Part shown: positions 48,238-56,727 of the stretch, in pieces | Numbering within the stretch: the stretch's first letter is position 1 | Layout: the number at the start of each line of letters is the position of its first letter | From: Acidimangrovimonas pyrenivorans | GTDB taxonomy: Bacteria; Pseudomonadota; Alphaproteobacteria; Rhodobacterales; Rhodobacteraceae | NCBI RefSeq assembly: GCF_042643245.1 | Contig: NZ_JBHRSK010000007.1 | Location: 310,001-374,000, forward strand | Direction: 5' to 3' | DNA length: 64,000 nt | The notes under the pieces: model-generated | What the model was told of the DNA's origin: nothing | The model's database searches: none | The model's input: the letters and a program-made list of their open reading frames with translations, nothing else | Position numbers and translations under genes: made by a program

Positions 48238-49785
48238 ATGGAGGACAGGCCCCATTCCTTTTCCCGACGCTGGCTGCTCGGCGCGCTTCTCTCCGGCGCG
48301 GCGCTGCCCGCGCTGGCCGGGGCACCGGCCCGGTCACCGCGCCCCGAACCGCGGCCCGGCAGGCTCAGCGCCGCGTCCAGCTCGGGCTCGGCCCGGCCCG
48401 CCGTGCCCAGTGCCGCCGCGCTGGTCAATGAGGCCAGGCTGGGCGGGACGGTGGGCTTCGTCGTCGCCGACGCCCGCTCGGGCGCGGTGCTGGAAAGCCG
48501 CCATGCCGACACCGCCCTGCCGCCGGGCAGCGTGACCAAGATCTTCACCACGCTCTACGCGCTCGACCGGCTGGGGCCGGACTACCGCTTCGCCACCCGG
48601 CTGATCGCCACCGGCCCGGTGATCGACGGCCGCATCCAGGGCGACCTGATCCTGGCCGGCGGCGGCGACCCGACGCTCGACACCGACGCCCTGGGCGACC
48701 TGACGACCAGCCTGCGCGCCAAGGGCGTGCGCGGCGTCAGCGGGCGCTTCCTGTTCGACGCCTCGGCCCTGCCGCCGATCCCCGAGATCGACCCCGGCCA
48801 GCCGGCGCAGGCGGGCTACAATCCCGGCCTGTCGGGGCTGAACCTGAATTTCAACCGGGTCTATTTCGAATGGAAACGCGGCGCCGAGGGCTACAGCGCG
48901 ACGATGGACGCGCGCGGGCTGCGCTACCGGCCCGCCGTCGGCGGCATCGACATCGCCGTGGTCGACCGCCCCGCCCCGCTCTACACCTATGGCGAGCGCG
49001 GCGGGAAGGAGCTTTGGACCGTCGCCCGCGGCGCGCTCGGCCGCGGCGGCGGCCGCTGGCTGCCGGTCCGCCACCCTGCCCGCTATACCGCCGAGGTCTT
49101 CCGCACCCTCGCCGCGGCCCAGAGCATAGCCCTGCCCGCCCCCCAGCCCGCCTCCCTGCCCGGCGTCCCCCCCGGCGCCAGCGGGGCCGGAACGGTGCTC
49201 GCCAGCCATCGCAGCGCGCCGCTGACCGAGGTGCTGCGCGAGATGCTGAAATACTCGACCAACCTGACCGCCGAGACCATCGGCCTGACCGCCAGCGCCG
49301 CCGGCGGCACGGCGCCCGCCAGCCTGTCGGCCTCGGCCGCGCAGATGGCCACCTGGGCCCGCGACCGCTACGGCATCGCCGCCCATTTCACCGATCATTC
49401 CGGGCTGGGCAGCGGCACGCGGGTGACGGCGGCGGAGCTCGTGCGCCTGCTCGCGGCGGCCAATGCGAACGCCCCGCTGCGCGAGCTGCTCAAGACGGTG
49501 CGGCTGCGCGACGCGCGCGGCCGGCCGATCCGCAACAGCCCGATCCAAATCCGGGCCAAGACCGGCACGCTGAATTTCGTCTCGGGCCTGGCCGGCTACG
49601 TCGCCGCGCCGGGCGATACCCAGTTGATTTTCGCCATTCTTACCGCCGACGTGCCGCGCCGCGACGCCCTGCCGGCCAGCGCGCGCGAACGGCCGCCGGG
49701 CGGCCGTAGCTGGCTGCGCCGGGCCCGCCACCTGCAGCAGGAACTGATCACCCGCTGGAGCACGGTCTACGCCGGCAGAAACTGA
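48238..49785 (+). CDS. dacB: D-alanyl-D-alanine carboxypeptidase/endopeptidase (PBP4, S13)
   Basis: A 515-residue S13 penicillin-binding protein that trims or cleaves peptidoglycan peptides in the periplasm. An N-terminal SRRWLLGALLSGAALPALA segment looks like a Tat-type signal. Catalytic motifs: Ser98-x-x-Lys101 (SVTK), SxN as YSTN and KTG as AKTGTLN. GDLILAGGGDPTLD and the inserted domain between are typical. Starts 49 bp after nadD; possibly cotranscribed. Confidence 0.92.
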   Translation: MEDRPHSFSRRWLLGALLSGAALPALAGAPARSPRPEPRPGRLSAASSSGSARPAVPSAAALVNEARLGGTVGFVVADARSGAVLESRHADTALPPGSVTKIFTTLYALDRLGPDYRFATRLIATGPVIDGRIQGDLILAGGGDPTLDTDALGDLTTSLRAKGVRGVSGRFLFDASALPPIPEIDPGQPAQAGYNPGLSGLNLNFNRVYFEWKRGAEGYSATMDARGLRYRPAVGGIDIAVVDRPAPLYTYGERGGKELWTVARGALGRGGGRWLPVRHPARYTAEVFRTLAAAQSIALPAPQPASLPGVPPGASGAGTVLASHRSAPLTEVLREMLKYSTNLTAETIGLTASAAGGTAPASLSASAAQMATWARDRYGIAAHFTDHSGLGSGTRVTAAELVRLLAAANANAPLRELLKTVRLRDARGRPIRNSPIQIRAKTGTLNFVSGLAGYVAAPGDTQLIFAILTADVPRRDALPASARERPPGGRSWLRRARHLQQELITRWSTVYAGRN

Positions 49786-49969
49786 TCCGGAAGCAGGCCC
49801 CGCCAGACGAATTTTCTTGATTTTGAGCGCGAAGCGCCCCATATGCCCCACTGCGACGTTATTCTGCCATCGACCACTGTCTCCCTTATCGGCCGCAGTC
49901 ATTCGATCTAGCACTGACCGAGCCGGGCCGCCGCAATTCCGCGGGCGGCGCAATTCAAGGAGACTCACG

Positions 49970-50179
49970 ATGGCCAACGGCACCGTGAAATGGTTCAACA
50001 GCACCAAAGGCTACGGCTTCATCCAGCCCGAAGGCGGCTCGAAAGACGTGTTCGTGCACATCTCGGCGGTCGAGCGTTCGGGCCTGCGCGGCCTCGACGA
50101 CGGTCAGAAAGTGACCTTCGACATCGAAGCCGGCCGCGACGGCCGCGAGTCGGCGACCAACCTGGCGCTGGCCGACTGA
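49970..50179 (+). CDS. Cold-shock protein (CspA family)
   Basis: A 69-residue single cold-shock domain that binds single-stranded RNA/DNA. RNP1 KGYGFI at 13-18 and RNP2 DVFVH at 26-30 are intact. AAGGAG before the ATG. A 184-bp upstream region (49786-49969) contains no gene and probably supplies a long leader; it contains TTTTCTTGATTTTGAGCG near 49810 and no clear stem. An 18-bp hairpin (ATCACC/GGTGAT, 50179-50196) and then a T-run terminator follow. Confidence 0.95.
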   Translation: MANGTVKWFNSTKGYGFIQPEGGSKDVFVHISAVERSGLRGLDDGQKVTFDIEAGRDGRESATNLALAD

Positions 50180-50206
50180 TCACCGTCACAGGTGATGAAA
50201 CGAGAG

Positions 50207-50233
50207 GGGGCGGTTTTCCGCCCCTTTTTCTTT
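50207..50233 (+). terminator. Rho-independent terminator of the cold-shock gene
   Basis: GGGGCGG-TTTT-CCGCCCC followed by TTTTTCTTT, a canonical intrinsic terminator and the clearest one in the window. Confidence 0.92.
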
Positions 50234-50271
50234 GCCTGGGCGACGGAAGGCTCCAGCAAGGCGACGAGGGG

Positions 50272-50329
50272 AGCGCCCGCCCCGGTGGGGGGCGGGTCGG
50301 GCGCTTCCCGGCGCAACCGCCGGGAAACG
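50272..50329. repeat. Two-hairpin dispersed repeat (copy 2 of 3)
   Basis: GCGCCCG...CGGGCGC (50273-50279 with 50298-50304) encloses an inner CCCC/GGGG stem and is followed by TCCCGGCG-CAAC-CGCCGGGA (50306-50325) and AAAC. It closely matches copies at 27629 and 58810. It lies in the convergent gap between the cold-shock and enoyl-CoA hydratase genes. Confidence 0.85.
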
Positions 50330-50354
50330 AGGACACCCAGAGCGGCCCCTCCCC

Positions 50355-51152
50355 CTACTTCCCCTTCCAGACCGGATCGCGCTTCTCGGCGAAGGCCCGG
50401 GCGCCTTCGAGCTGGTCCTCGCTGGAATAGAGCCGGTCGACGGTGGCGAACTGGCGCTTGGTGATGCGGTTGAGCGCGTCCTGGAAGCGCATGTCCTCGG
50501 CCGCGCGCACCACTTCCTTGATCGCGGCATAGACCAGCGGCGGCCCGCTCTCCAAGAGCCGGGCCAGTTCCCAGGCCTTGTCGAGCAACTGGTCGGGGGC
50601 GCAGATCTCGCGGATCAGCCCCCATTGCCTGGCCTCGGCGACGTCGAACCAGCGCCCGGTCAGCAGCAGGTCCATCGCGACGTGGTAGGGGATGCGCTTG
50701 GGCAGCTTGATCGTGGCGGCATCGGCGACGGTGCCCGAACGGATCTCCGGCAGCGCGAATGTCGCCGTCTCGGAGGCCAGGATCAGGTCGCAGGACAGCG
50801 CCAGTTCCAGCCCGCCGCCGCAGCAGATGCCGTTGACCGCGGCGATCACCGGCTTGTTGAGGTTCGGCAGCTCCTGCAGCCCGCCGAAGCCGCCGACGCC
50901 GTAATCGCCATCGACCGCGTCGCCGTCGGCCGCCGCCTTCAGATCCCAGCCCGGGCAGAAGAACTTGTCGCCCGCCGCGCGCAGGATGCAGACCCGCAGC
51001 GCGTCGTCGTCGCGGAAGGCCCGGAAGGTCTCGCCCATCACCCGGCTGGTCGCCAGGTCGATCGCGTTGGCCTTGGGCCGGTCGAGCGTGACCTCGAGCA
51101 CCGCCCCCTCGACCCGCGTCTTCACCGGTCCCTCGCTGTTGTCCCAAGTCAT
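50355..51152 (-). CDS. Enoyl-CoA hydratase/isomerase (carnitinyl-CoA dehydratase-like)
   Basis: A 265-residue crotonase. The oxyanion segments AAGDKFFCPGWDLKAAADGD and NGICCGGGLELALSCDLILA, and the catalytic Glu region FALPEIRSGTVADAATIKLPK, are all seen. CaiD-like context: last gene of a carnitine-type operon, overlapping the acyl-CoA synthetase as ATGA. It probably hydrates crotonobetainyl-CoA to carnitinyl-CoA, but general enoyl-CoA hydratase activity cannot be excluded. The start at 51152 is set by the overlap. Confidence 0.85.
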   Translation of the reverse strand: MTWDNSEGPVKTRVEGAVLEVTLDRPKANAIDLATSRVMGETFRAFRDDDALRVCILRAAGDKFFCPGWDLKAAADGDAVDGDYGVGGFGGLQELPNLNKPVIAAVNGICCGGGLELALSCDLILASETATFALPEIRSGTVADAATIKLPKRIPYHVAMDLLLTGRWFDVAEARQWGLIREICAPDQLLDKAWELARLLESGPPLVYAAIKEVVRAAEDMRFQDALNRITKRQFATVDRLYSSEDQLEGARAFAEKRDPVWKGK

Positions 51153-53149
51153 GCCTCGGCCTCCCGTATCAGCGCATCCACCGCCACCGTGCCGTCCCGG
51201 CACAGGATCAGCGGGTTGATTTCGATCTCTTCGATCTCCGGCCGCGCCGCCATCAGCGCCTGCAGCGCCAGCACCACCTCGACCGCCGTCGCCACATCCG
51301 CCTTCGGCCGGCCGCGATAGCCGTCGAGCAGCGGCCACAGCCGCAACCGGCGCAGCGCCGCCTCGATCTCCTCGGCCGCGACCGGCGCGACCAGCGTCAC
51401 CGTATCGGCCAGCAGCTCGGCCGTCACGCCACCCAGCCCCAGCGTCAGCACCGCACCATAGACCGGATCGCGGCGCAGCCCGACCAGCAGTTCGGCGACG
51501 GCGCCCTGCACCATCTCCTCGGCCAGGTAGCCCACGGCGCCAGGCATCTCCGCCTGCCCGGCCAGGCTGTCCAGCCCGAGCCGCACCGCCCCGGCCTCGC
51601 TCTTATGGGCAAAGCCCAGCCCCTTGAGCGCCAGCGGCGGGACCAGCGCCTCGGCCAGCGACGCCAGTTCCGCCAGCCCCGGCGCCGCCACGCCACGCGG
51701 CACCGGCACGCCGGCGGCCGCCAGCAGCGCCTTGGCCTCGGCCTCGTCCAGCAGCCGGCTCGCGCGCGCCATGCCGGCCGGCCAGGGCCGCCAGCCCTTC
51801 CGCCCCGGCCCGGCGGCGGCCGCGTCGAGCGCCCCCAGCGCCGCCTCCAGCCCCATCAGCGGCACCACGCCCTCGGCCATCAGCGCGTCGGCCAGCGCCT
51901 CGTCGAGGTTCTCGGGCAGGGAGGCCACCGGGAAGGCCGGCCGCCCCGTCGCCCGCTGCGCCGCCCCGATCGCGTCGAGCGCCGGCCGGAACGACGCCGG
52001 ATCGCAACGGTCCGGCCGCGGCGGGTCGATCAGGAAGACGCCGGCATCGTATTCCGCCAGCATGGTCGAGAAGACTTCGGTCGTGGTCGGCCCGTCGCCC
52101 CAGATGAAGGTGTGGTAGTCAAGCGGGTTCGCGATGGTGACCAGCGGCCCCAGCGTTGCTGCCAGGCTGTCGCGCTGCGCCTGCGTGGGCGGCGGGAAGT
52201 CCAGATCGTGACGCGCGGCCAGATCGGCCACCAGCCCGGCCTCGCCGCCCGAGCAGGAGAGCGAGCAGATCCGCCGCCCCGGCAAGGGCCCGTGGACATG
52301 CAGGATTTTCAGCGCCTCGAGCAGTTCCGCCAGCGTATGCGCCTCGGCCACCCCGGCCTGGCGCAGGAAGGCCGCGCTCGCCGCCCCCTCGCCCGCCAAA
52401 GCCGCGGTATGCGAGGCCGCCGCCACCCGCGCCGCCTCGGTCTTGCCCGACTTGATGGCGACGATGCCCTTGCCCGCCGCCCGCGCCGCCTCGGCCAGTT
52501 CGGCGAAGCCGGCGGCATCGTCGATGCCCTCGACATAAAGCCCCAGCGCCGTCACCCGGTCGTCGGACAACAGCGCCGCGGCCAGCTCCGCCAGCCCGAC
52601 CTGCGCCGCGTTGCCGAGGCAGGCGACATAGGCGACCGGCAGGCCGCGCGCCTGCATCGTCAGGTTGATGACGATGTTGGAGCTCTGCGAGATCAGCGCC
52701 ACGCCGCGTTCGACCCGGCGGCCGCCATGCTGGTCGGGCCAGAGCAGCGCGCCGTCGAGATAGTTGATCACGCCATAGCAGTTCGGCCCCAGCACCGGCA
52801 TCGCGCCGGCCGCGGCCACCAGCCGGTCCTGCAACCCGGCCTCGCCCGCCTCGCGCCAGCCGCTGGCGAAGCAGATCGCCCCGCCCGCACCCATCCCGGC
52901 CAGGTCGCCGACGACATCCAGCGTGGCATGGCGGTTGACGCCGATGAAGGCCGCGTCCGGCGCCGCGGGCAGCGCCTCGAGCGCCGGATATGCCCGCATC
53001 CCCCCGACATCGTCGCGGGTCGGATGCACCGGCCAGACCTCGCCGGCAAAACCCATCTTGCGGCACTGCTCGACGACATTCGCCGCCCAGCCGCCGCCGA
53101 GAACAGCGACCGAGCGCGGCCGCAGCAGGCGGGAAAGGTCGCGGCTCAT
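51149..53149 (-). CDS. Acyl-CoA synthetase, ADP-forming type (fused CoA-binding and ATP-grasp domains)
   Basis: A 666-residue single-chain ADP-forming acyl-CoA synthetase. Residues 1-130 are the CoA-binding Rossmann domain (SVAVLGGGWAANVVEQC). Then come the succinyl-CoA-ligase-like domains with the phospho-His loop SHTAALAGEG, and residues about 440-666 are the ATP-grasp part (FAHKSEAGAVRLGL, EEIEINPLILCRDGTVAVDA). In the carnitine operon it is the candidate ligase for gamma-butyrobetaine, crotonobetaine or carnitine. Overlaps the hydratase gene; separated from the dehydrogenase gene by a repeat-bearing gap. Confidence 0.85.
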   Translation of the reverse strand: MSRDLSRLLRPRSVAVLGGGWAANVVEQCRKMGFAGEVWPVHPTRDDVGGMRAYPALEALPAAPDAAFIGVNRHATLDVVGDLAGMGAGGAICFASGWREAGEAGLQDRLVAAAGAMPVLGPNCYGVINYLDGALLWPDQHGGRRVERGVALISQSSNIVINLTMQARGLPVAYVACLGNAAQVGLAELAAALLSDDRVTALGLYVEGIDDAAGFAELAEAARAAGKGIVAIKSGKTEAARVAAASHTAALAGEGAASAAFLRQAGVAEAHTLAELLEALKILHVHGPLPGRRICSLSCSGGEAGLVADLAARHDLDFPPPTQAQRDSLAATLGPLVTIANPLDYHTFIWGDGPTTTEVFSTMLAEYDAGVFLIDPPRPDRCDPASFRPALDAIGAAQRATGRPAFPVASLPENLDEALADALMAEGVVPLMGLEAALGALDAAAAGPGRKGWRPWPAGMARASRLLDEAEAKALLAAAGVPVPRGVAAPGLAELASLAEALVPPLALKGLGFAHKSEAGAVRLGLDSLAGQAEMPGAVGYLAEEMVQGAVAELLVGLRRDPVYGAVLTLGLGGVTAELLADTVTLVAPVAAEEIEAALRRLRLWPLLDGYRGRPKADVATAVEVVLALQALMAARPEIEEIEINPLILCRDGTVAVDALIREAEA

Positions 53150-53453
53150 ACCCCCGCCTCCGGGCTGGCGGCCAGGCCGGGGGCTGCCTGCCCCCGGACC
53201 CCCGGGGATATTTTCGAGCAGAAAGTGCGAGCACCCTGCCCTCCTTGCGACGACAGGGTGCCACTTCCTGCTGCGGTCATCGGCGTCCCCGCCTGTACCG
53301 CGACATCAGCCTCGCAGGGCATTCCTAACAGGGGGTTACTGAAAGCGCGCATTGTCCCACTTTCTGCTTCCAAATATCCTCGGGGGAGTGCCATTGGAGC
53401 GCCATTGGTACGAGCGACAACGGCGACGGGGGCAGACAGCCCCCCGGCCCTTG
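53150..53453. repeat. 304-bp gap inside the carnitine operon carrying dispersed repeat arms and AGACA hairpins
   Basis: Left unit: CCGGGGGC-TGCCT-GCCCCCGG hairpin (53177-53197) then CCCCCGGGGATATTTTC...GCAGAAAGTG (53199-53227). Right unit: CACTTTCTGCTTCCAAATATCC (53358-53379), CGGGGG, and 38 bp later GGGGGC-AGACA-GCCCCC (53428-53444). The two ATATTTT arms face each other 130 bp apart, like the copy at 31034-31158 but more widely spaced. The stretch between holds no gene I can recognise, only a CACCCTG/CAGGGTG inverted pair (53231-53258). Confidence 0.8.
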
Positions 53454-54617
53454 TCACCCGCCCAGCGGGCGGAGCATCTCGCGGCTGATGATGTGGCGCT
53501 GGATCTCGGAGGTGCCTTCCCAGATCCGCTCGACGCGGGCGTCGCGCCAGATGCGTTCCAGCGGCAACTCGTCCATCAGCCCCATGCCGCCATGGATCTG
53601 GATCGCCTCGTCGGCGATGAAGGCCAGCGCCTCGGTCGCCTTCAGCTTGGCCATCGACATGTCGGCCTCGGTCACCGTGCCCTGGTCGAACTTCCAGCCC
53701 GCCGCCCAGGTCAGCAGTTCCGCCGCCCGCAGCTCGGTCGCCATGTCGGCAAGCTTGAACGACACGCCCTGGAACTTGCCGATCTGCTGGCCGAACTGGC
53801 GCCGCTCGGCGGCGTAGTCGGTGGCGTGGCCGAGCGCCCGGGCGGCGCGGCCGAGGCTGGTGGCGGCGACCTGCAGCCGGGTGGCGCCGAGCCACTGGTT
53901 GGCGACCTCGAAGCCCTTGTGGACCTCGCCCAGCACCTGGCTCGCCGGCACCCGACAATCGTCGAATTCCAGCACCGAGTTGGTGTAGCCGCGATGCGAG
54001 ACATTGCGGTAGCCGTCGCGGACGGTGAAGCCCGGCGTGCCCTTGTCGACGAAGAAGGCGGTGATCTTCTTCTTCGGCCCGCGCGGGGTGTCCTCTTCGC
54101 CGGTCGCCATGAAGACGATGGCGAAGCCGGCGATGTCGGCGTGGGAGATGAAATGCTTGGTGCCGTTGAGCACCCAGTCGCCGCCATCCTGTTTCGCCGA
54201 GGCCTTCATGCCGCGCAGGTCCGAGCCGGCGCCGGGCTCGGTCATCGCCAGGCAATCCCAGGTCTCGCCCTTCATGCAGGGTTCGAGGTATTTCTCGCGC
54301 TGCTCCGGCGTGCCGGCGAGCAGGATGTTCGACGGCCGGGCGACGCAGGTCCAGTGCAGGGCGTAGTTGGCCCGGCCCAGCTCGCGCTCGTAGAGCAGCC
54401 AGGACAGGGTATCGAGCCCGGCGCCGCCGACGTCCTCGGGCATGTTGGCGGCGTAGAGCCCGGCTTCCATCGCCTTGGCCTGGATCTCGCGGATCAGCTC
54501 GGGGCGCAGGTGGCCGGTGCGCTCGACCTCGGCCTCGTGCGGGTAGAGCTCGTTCTCGACGAAGCTGCGCGTCGTCTCGACGATCAGGCTCTGTTCTTCG
54601 GTCAGGCCGAAATTCAT
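53454..54617 (-). CDS. Acyl-CoA dehydrogenase (candidate gamma-butyrobetainyl-CoA / crotonobetainyl-CoA enzyme)
   Basis: A 387-residue FAD acyl-CoA dehydrogenase: N domain LTEEQSLIVETTRSFVENEL, FAD loop CLAMTEPGAGSDLRGMK and NGTKHFISHAD, then ATSLGRAARALGHATDYAAERRQFGQ, and the C-terminal IQIHGGMGLMDELPLERIWRDARVERIWEGTSEIQ. The last block holds the flavin-contacting Gly pair; the catalytic base is at the usual position before WEGTSE or in the helix before it. It overlaps the LcdH gene as ATGA. Context suggests oxidation of gamma-butyrobetainyl-CoA or reduction of crotonobetainyl-CoA. Confidence 0.88.
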   Translation of the reverse strand: MNFGLTEEQSLIVETTRSFVENELYPHEAEVERTGHLRPELIREIQAKAMEAGLYAANMPEDVGGAGLDTLSWLLYERELGRANYALHWTCVARPSNILLAGTPEQREKYLEPCMKGETWDCLAMTEPGAGSDLRGMKASAKQDGGDWVLNGTKHFISHADIAGFAIVFMATGEEDTPRGPKKKITAFFVDKGTPGFTVRDGYRNVSHRGYTNSVLEFDDCRVPASQVLGEVHKGFEVANQWLGATRLQVAATSLGRAARALGHATDYAAERRQFGQQIGKFQGVSFKLADMATELRAAELLTWAAGWKFDQGTVTEADMSMAKLKATEALAFIADEAIQIHGGMGLMDELPLERIWRDARVERIWEGTSEIQRHIISREMLRPLGG

Positions 54618-56077
54618 TTCTCTCTCCGCTGTCCGGTGAAGCGCCCGGCGGCTTGCGGGCGCGGCAGGGCCTTGTGGGCCTCGGCGATCGGCCGCAGCCG
54701 GTCCATGATCTCGGGCCGGGCCGGGCAGGCGCGGCCGGCGGCGCTGTCGACATGGACCAGGATCTGCTCCAGCGTCGCCACCGCTTCGCCGTCGCGCAGG
54801 ATGCGGACGAAGACATGCATCTTCTTGGCATCGGCCTCGAGCACCTGCAGCGTGCCCAGCAGCCGGTCGCCCAGCTTGGCCTCGCCCATGTTCATCATGT
54901 GGGTCTCGACGCTGTAATAGCTGTGACCGGCCTCGACATAGGCCATGTCGGCGCCGATCAGCCGCATGAAGGCGTCGGTGGTCTCGGAACAGGCATAGAG
55001 GTAACGGCTCTCGGTCATGTGGCCGTTGTAGTCGATCCAGCCCGGCAGCACCTGAAGATGGGCCAGTTCCAGCGGTGCGGCCTCGGCCGCGGCCTCCTCG
55101 ACGGCGTCCTCGCGGCGGGCATCGTCGTGGTCGCGCAGCACCTTGCCGGCGCCCCAGTTGCGGTCCTTGAGGACGCGGAGGAAGCCGACGAGGTTGCTGT
55201 CGCGGATGCGTTCCAGCTCGCGGATCGAGTATTGGCCCGATTGCGCGTCGGACTGGCCGGCGATCAGGTCGACCAGTTCCTCGTTATATTCCGGCACGTC
55301 CATCAGCTTGGTCCAGGGCCAGGTCAGGCAGGGACCGAACTGCTCGAGGAAATGCTTCATCCCGGCCTCGCCGCCGGCGATGCGATAGGTCTCGAACAGG
55401 CCCATCTGGCCCCAGCGCAGGCCGAAGCCCATGCGGATCGCGTCGTCGATCTCCTCGGTCGTGGCGATGCCGTCCTTGACCAGCCACAGCGCCTCGCGCC
55501 AGACCGCCTCGAGGAAGCGGTCGGCGATATGGGCGTCGATCTCCTTGCGGACGTGGAGCGGGTGCATGCCGATGGCACGCAGGGTCTCCTTGGCGCTCTC
55601 GATCAGTTCGGCCGGCGTTTCGCCCGGCACCAGCTCGACCAGCGGCAGCAGGTAGACCGGGTTGAACGGGTGGGTGACGACGATCTCCTCGGGCCGGGTG
55701 GCGCAGCCCTTCAATTCGGACGGCTTGAAGCCCGAGGTCGAGGAGCCGATGACGGTGCCCGGCCGGCTGTGGGACTGGATCTGCTGGTAGACCTTGCGCT
55801 TCAGCTCCAGCCGCTCGGGCACGCTTTCCTGGATCCAGTCGGCCCCGGAAACGGCCTCGGACATGGTGCCGACGAGGCGCAGCGTGCCTTCCTTCGGCAT
55901 CGTCATGTCCGACAGCGCCGGCAGGCTGGCGCGGGCGTTTTCCAGCACCTCGGACAGCTTGCGCTCGGCCTCCGGGTCGGGATCGAACACCGCCACGTCC
56001 CAGCCGGCGAGCAGGAAGCGCGCGGCCCAGCCGCCGCCGATCACCCCGCCGCCGATGATTGCCGCCTGTTTCGCCAT
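54614..56077 (-). CDS. lcdH: L-carnitine dehydrogenase fused to a thioesterase domain
   Basis: A 487-residue fusion. The N-terminal 320 residues are a 3-hydroxyacyl-CoA dehydrogenase-like NAD enzyme: GGGVIGGGWAARFLL (9-15 core), SSTSGF, catalytic His136 in THPFNPVYLLPLVE, and the Glu-His relay region. Residues about 345-470 form a hotdog thioesterase with DYNGHMTESRYLYACSE. L-carnitine dehydrogenases of rhizobia and roseobacters carry this fusion: the first half makes 3-dehydrocarnitine, the second hydrolyses betainyl-CoA after the cleavage enzyme acts. TGATG overlap with the HD gene upstream. Confidence 0.9.
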   Translation of the reverse strand: MAKQAAIIGGGVIGGGWAARFLLAGWDVAVFDPDPEAERKLSEVLENARASLPALSDMTMPKEGTLRLVGTMSEAVSGADWIQESVPERLELKRKVYQQIQSHSRPGTVIGSSTSGFKPSELKGCATRPEEIVVTHPFNPVYLLPLVELVPGETPAELIESAKETLRAIGMHPLHVRKEIDAHIADRFLEAVWREALWLVKDGIATTEEIDDAIRMGFGLRWGQMGLFETYRIAGGEAGMKHFLEQFGPCLTWPWTKLMDVPEYNEELVDLIAGQSDAQSGQYSIRELERIRDSNLVGFLRVLKDRNWGAGKVLRDHDDARREDAVEEAAAEAAPLELAHLQVLPGWIDYNGHMTESRYLYACSETTDAFMRLIGADMAYVEAGHSYYSVETHMMNMGEAKLGDRLLGTLQVLEADAKKMHVFVRILRDGEAVATLEQILVHVDSAAGRACPARPEIMDRLRPIAEAHKALPRPQAAGRFTGQRREK

Positions 56078-56715
56078 CAGGCCTCTCCCTGCTTCTGTGC
56101 CGCACGTTCCGCCGCCACCGCCGCGTCGGTCAGCGCCACCCGGGCGCCTTCGCGCACCGCCTCGGGGTCATAGGCCTTGCGGGCAAAGACCCGTTCGACC
56201 ATCGGCGCGAAGAACTCGAGCGGCAGGTCGTCGTAGTCGGGATCGAAGCTGGCCTGGTCCCAGCGTTCGCAGAACTCGGCGCAATCGTCGTAATAGGGAT
56301 GATCGCGAAACTTCTCGCGCGTGTTGCGGTCGCCGCCGAGGTGATGGGCGTAGTAGACGCGCTGGAAATCGCCGTGCTTCTCGACGACCCAGGTGCATTG
56401 CTCGCGCAGGAAAGGGCGCAGGATGGCGGCGGCATATTCGTCGTGATTGTAGGGCGCGTAGATGTCGCCGATATCGTGCAAGAGCGCGGCCACGACCCAG
56501 TCCTCGTCGGCGCCGTCGCGCCAGGCCCGGGTCGCCGATTGCAGCGAATGGCCGAGCCGGGTGATCTGGTAGCCCGACAGGCTGGCATCCAGCTCGACCA
56601 GCGCGGTCAGCAGGCGGGCGCCGGTCTTGGCGGCATATTCGGTCTCATGCGCCGTGAGGAACTCGTAATCCTCGCGGTCGCCGTCCTTCATCTGGGTGAA
56701 CTTGACCTTTTCCAT
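56077..56715 (-). CDS. HD-domain protein, PhnZ/TmpB-like putative diiron oxygenase
   Basis: A 212-residue cytoplasmic HD-domain protein. The metal set of mixed-valent diiron HD oxygenases is complete in order: His56 (GHSLQSA), His80-Asp81 (ALLHDIGD), His91 (NHDEYAA), His124/125 (YAHHLGGDR) and Asp153 (RWDQASFDP). This order and the HSLQ...GAD...LLHDIG spacing match PhnZ, which oxidises hydroxymethyl-type phosphonates, and its trimethylammonium relative TmpB. The Glu of the PhnZ Tyr/Glu lid seems replaced by Tyr49. It lies 12 bp after BKACE and overlaps lcdH, so it belongs to the carnitine operon; its reaction there is unknown. Confidence 0.8.
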   Translation of the reverse strand: MEKVKFTQMKDGDREDYEFLTAHETEYAAKTGARLLTALVELDASLSGYQITRLGHSLQSATRAWRDGADEDWVVAALLHDIGDIYAPYNHDEYAAAILRPFLREQCTWVVEKHGDFQRVYYAHHLGGDRNTREKFRDHPYYDDCAEFCERWDQASFDPDYDDLPLEFFAPMVERVFARKAYDPEAVREGARVALTDAAVAAERAAQKQGEA

Positions 56716-56727
56716 CGGCTCCCCCCC

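Noticed and set aside
56077..56715. Simple HD phosphohydrolase annotation
   Set aside because: The order and spacing of the metal ligands fit the PhnZ-type diiron oxygenases better, though this needs experimental proof.
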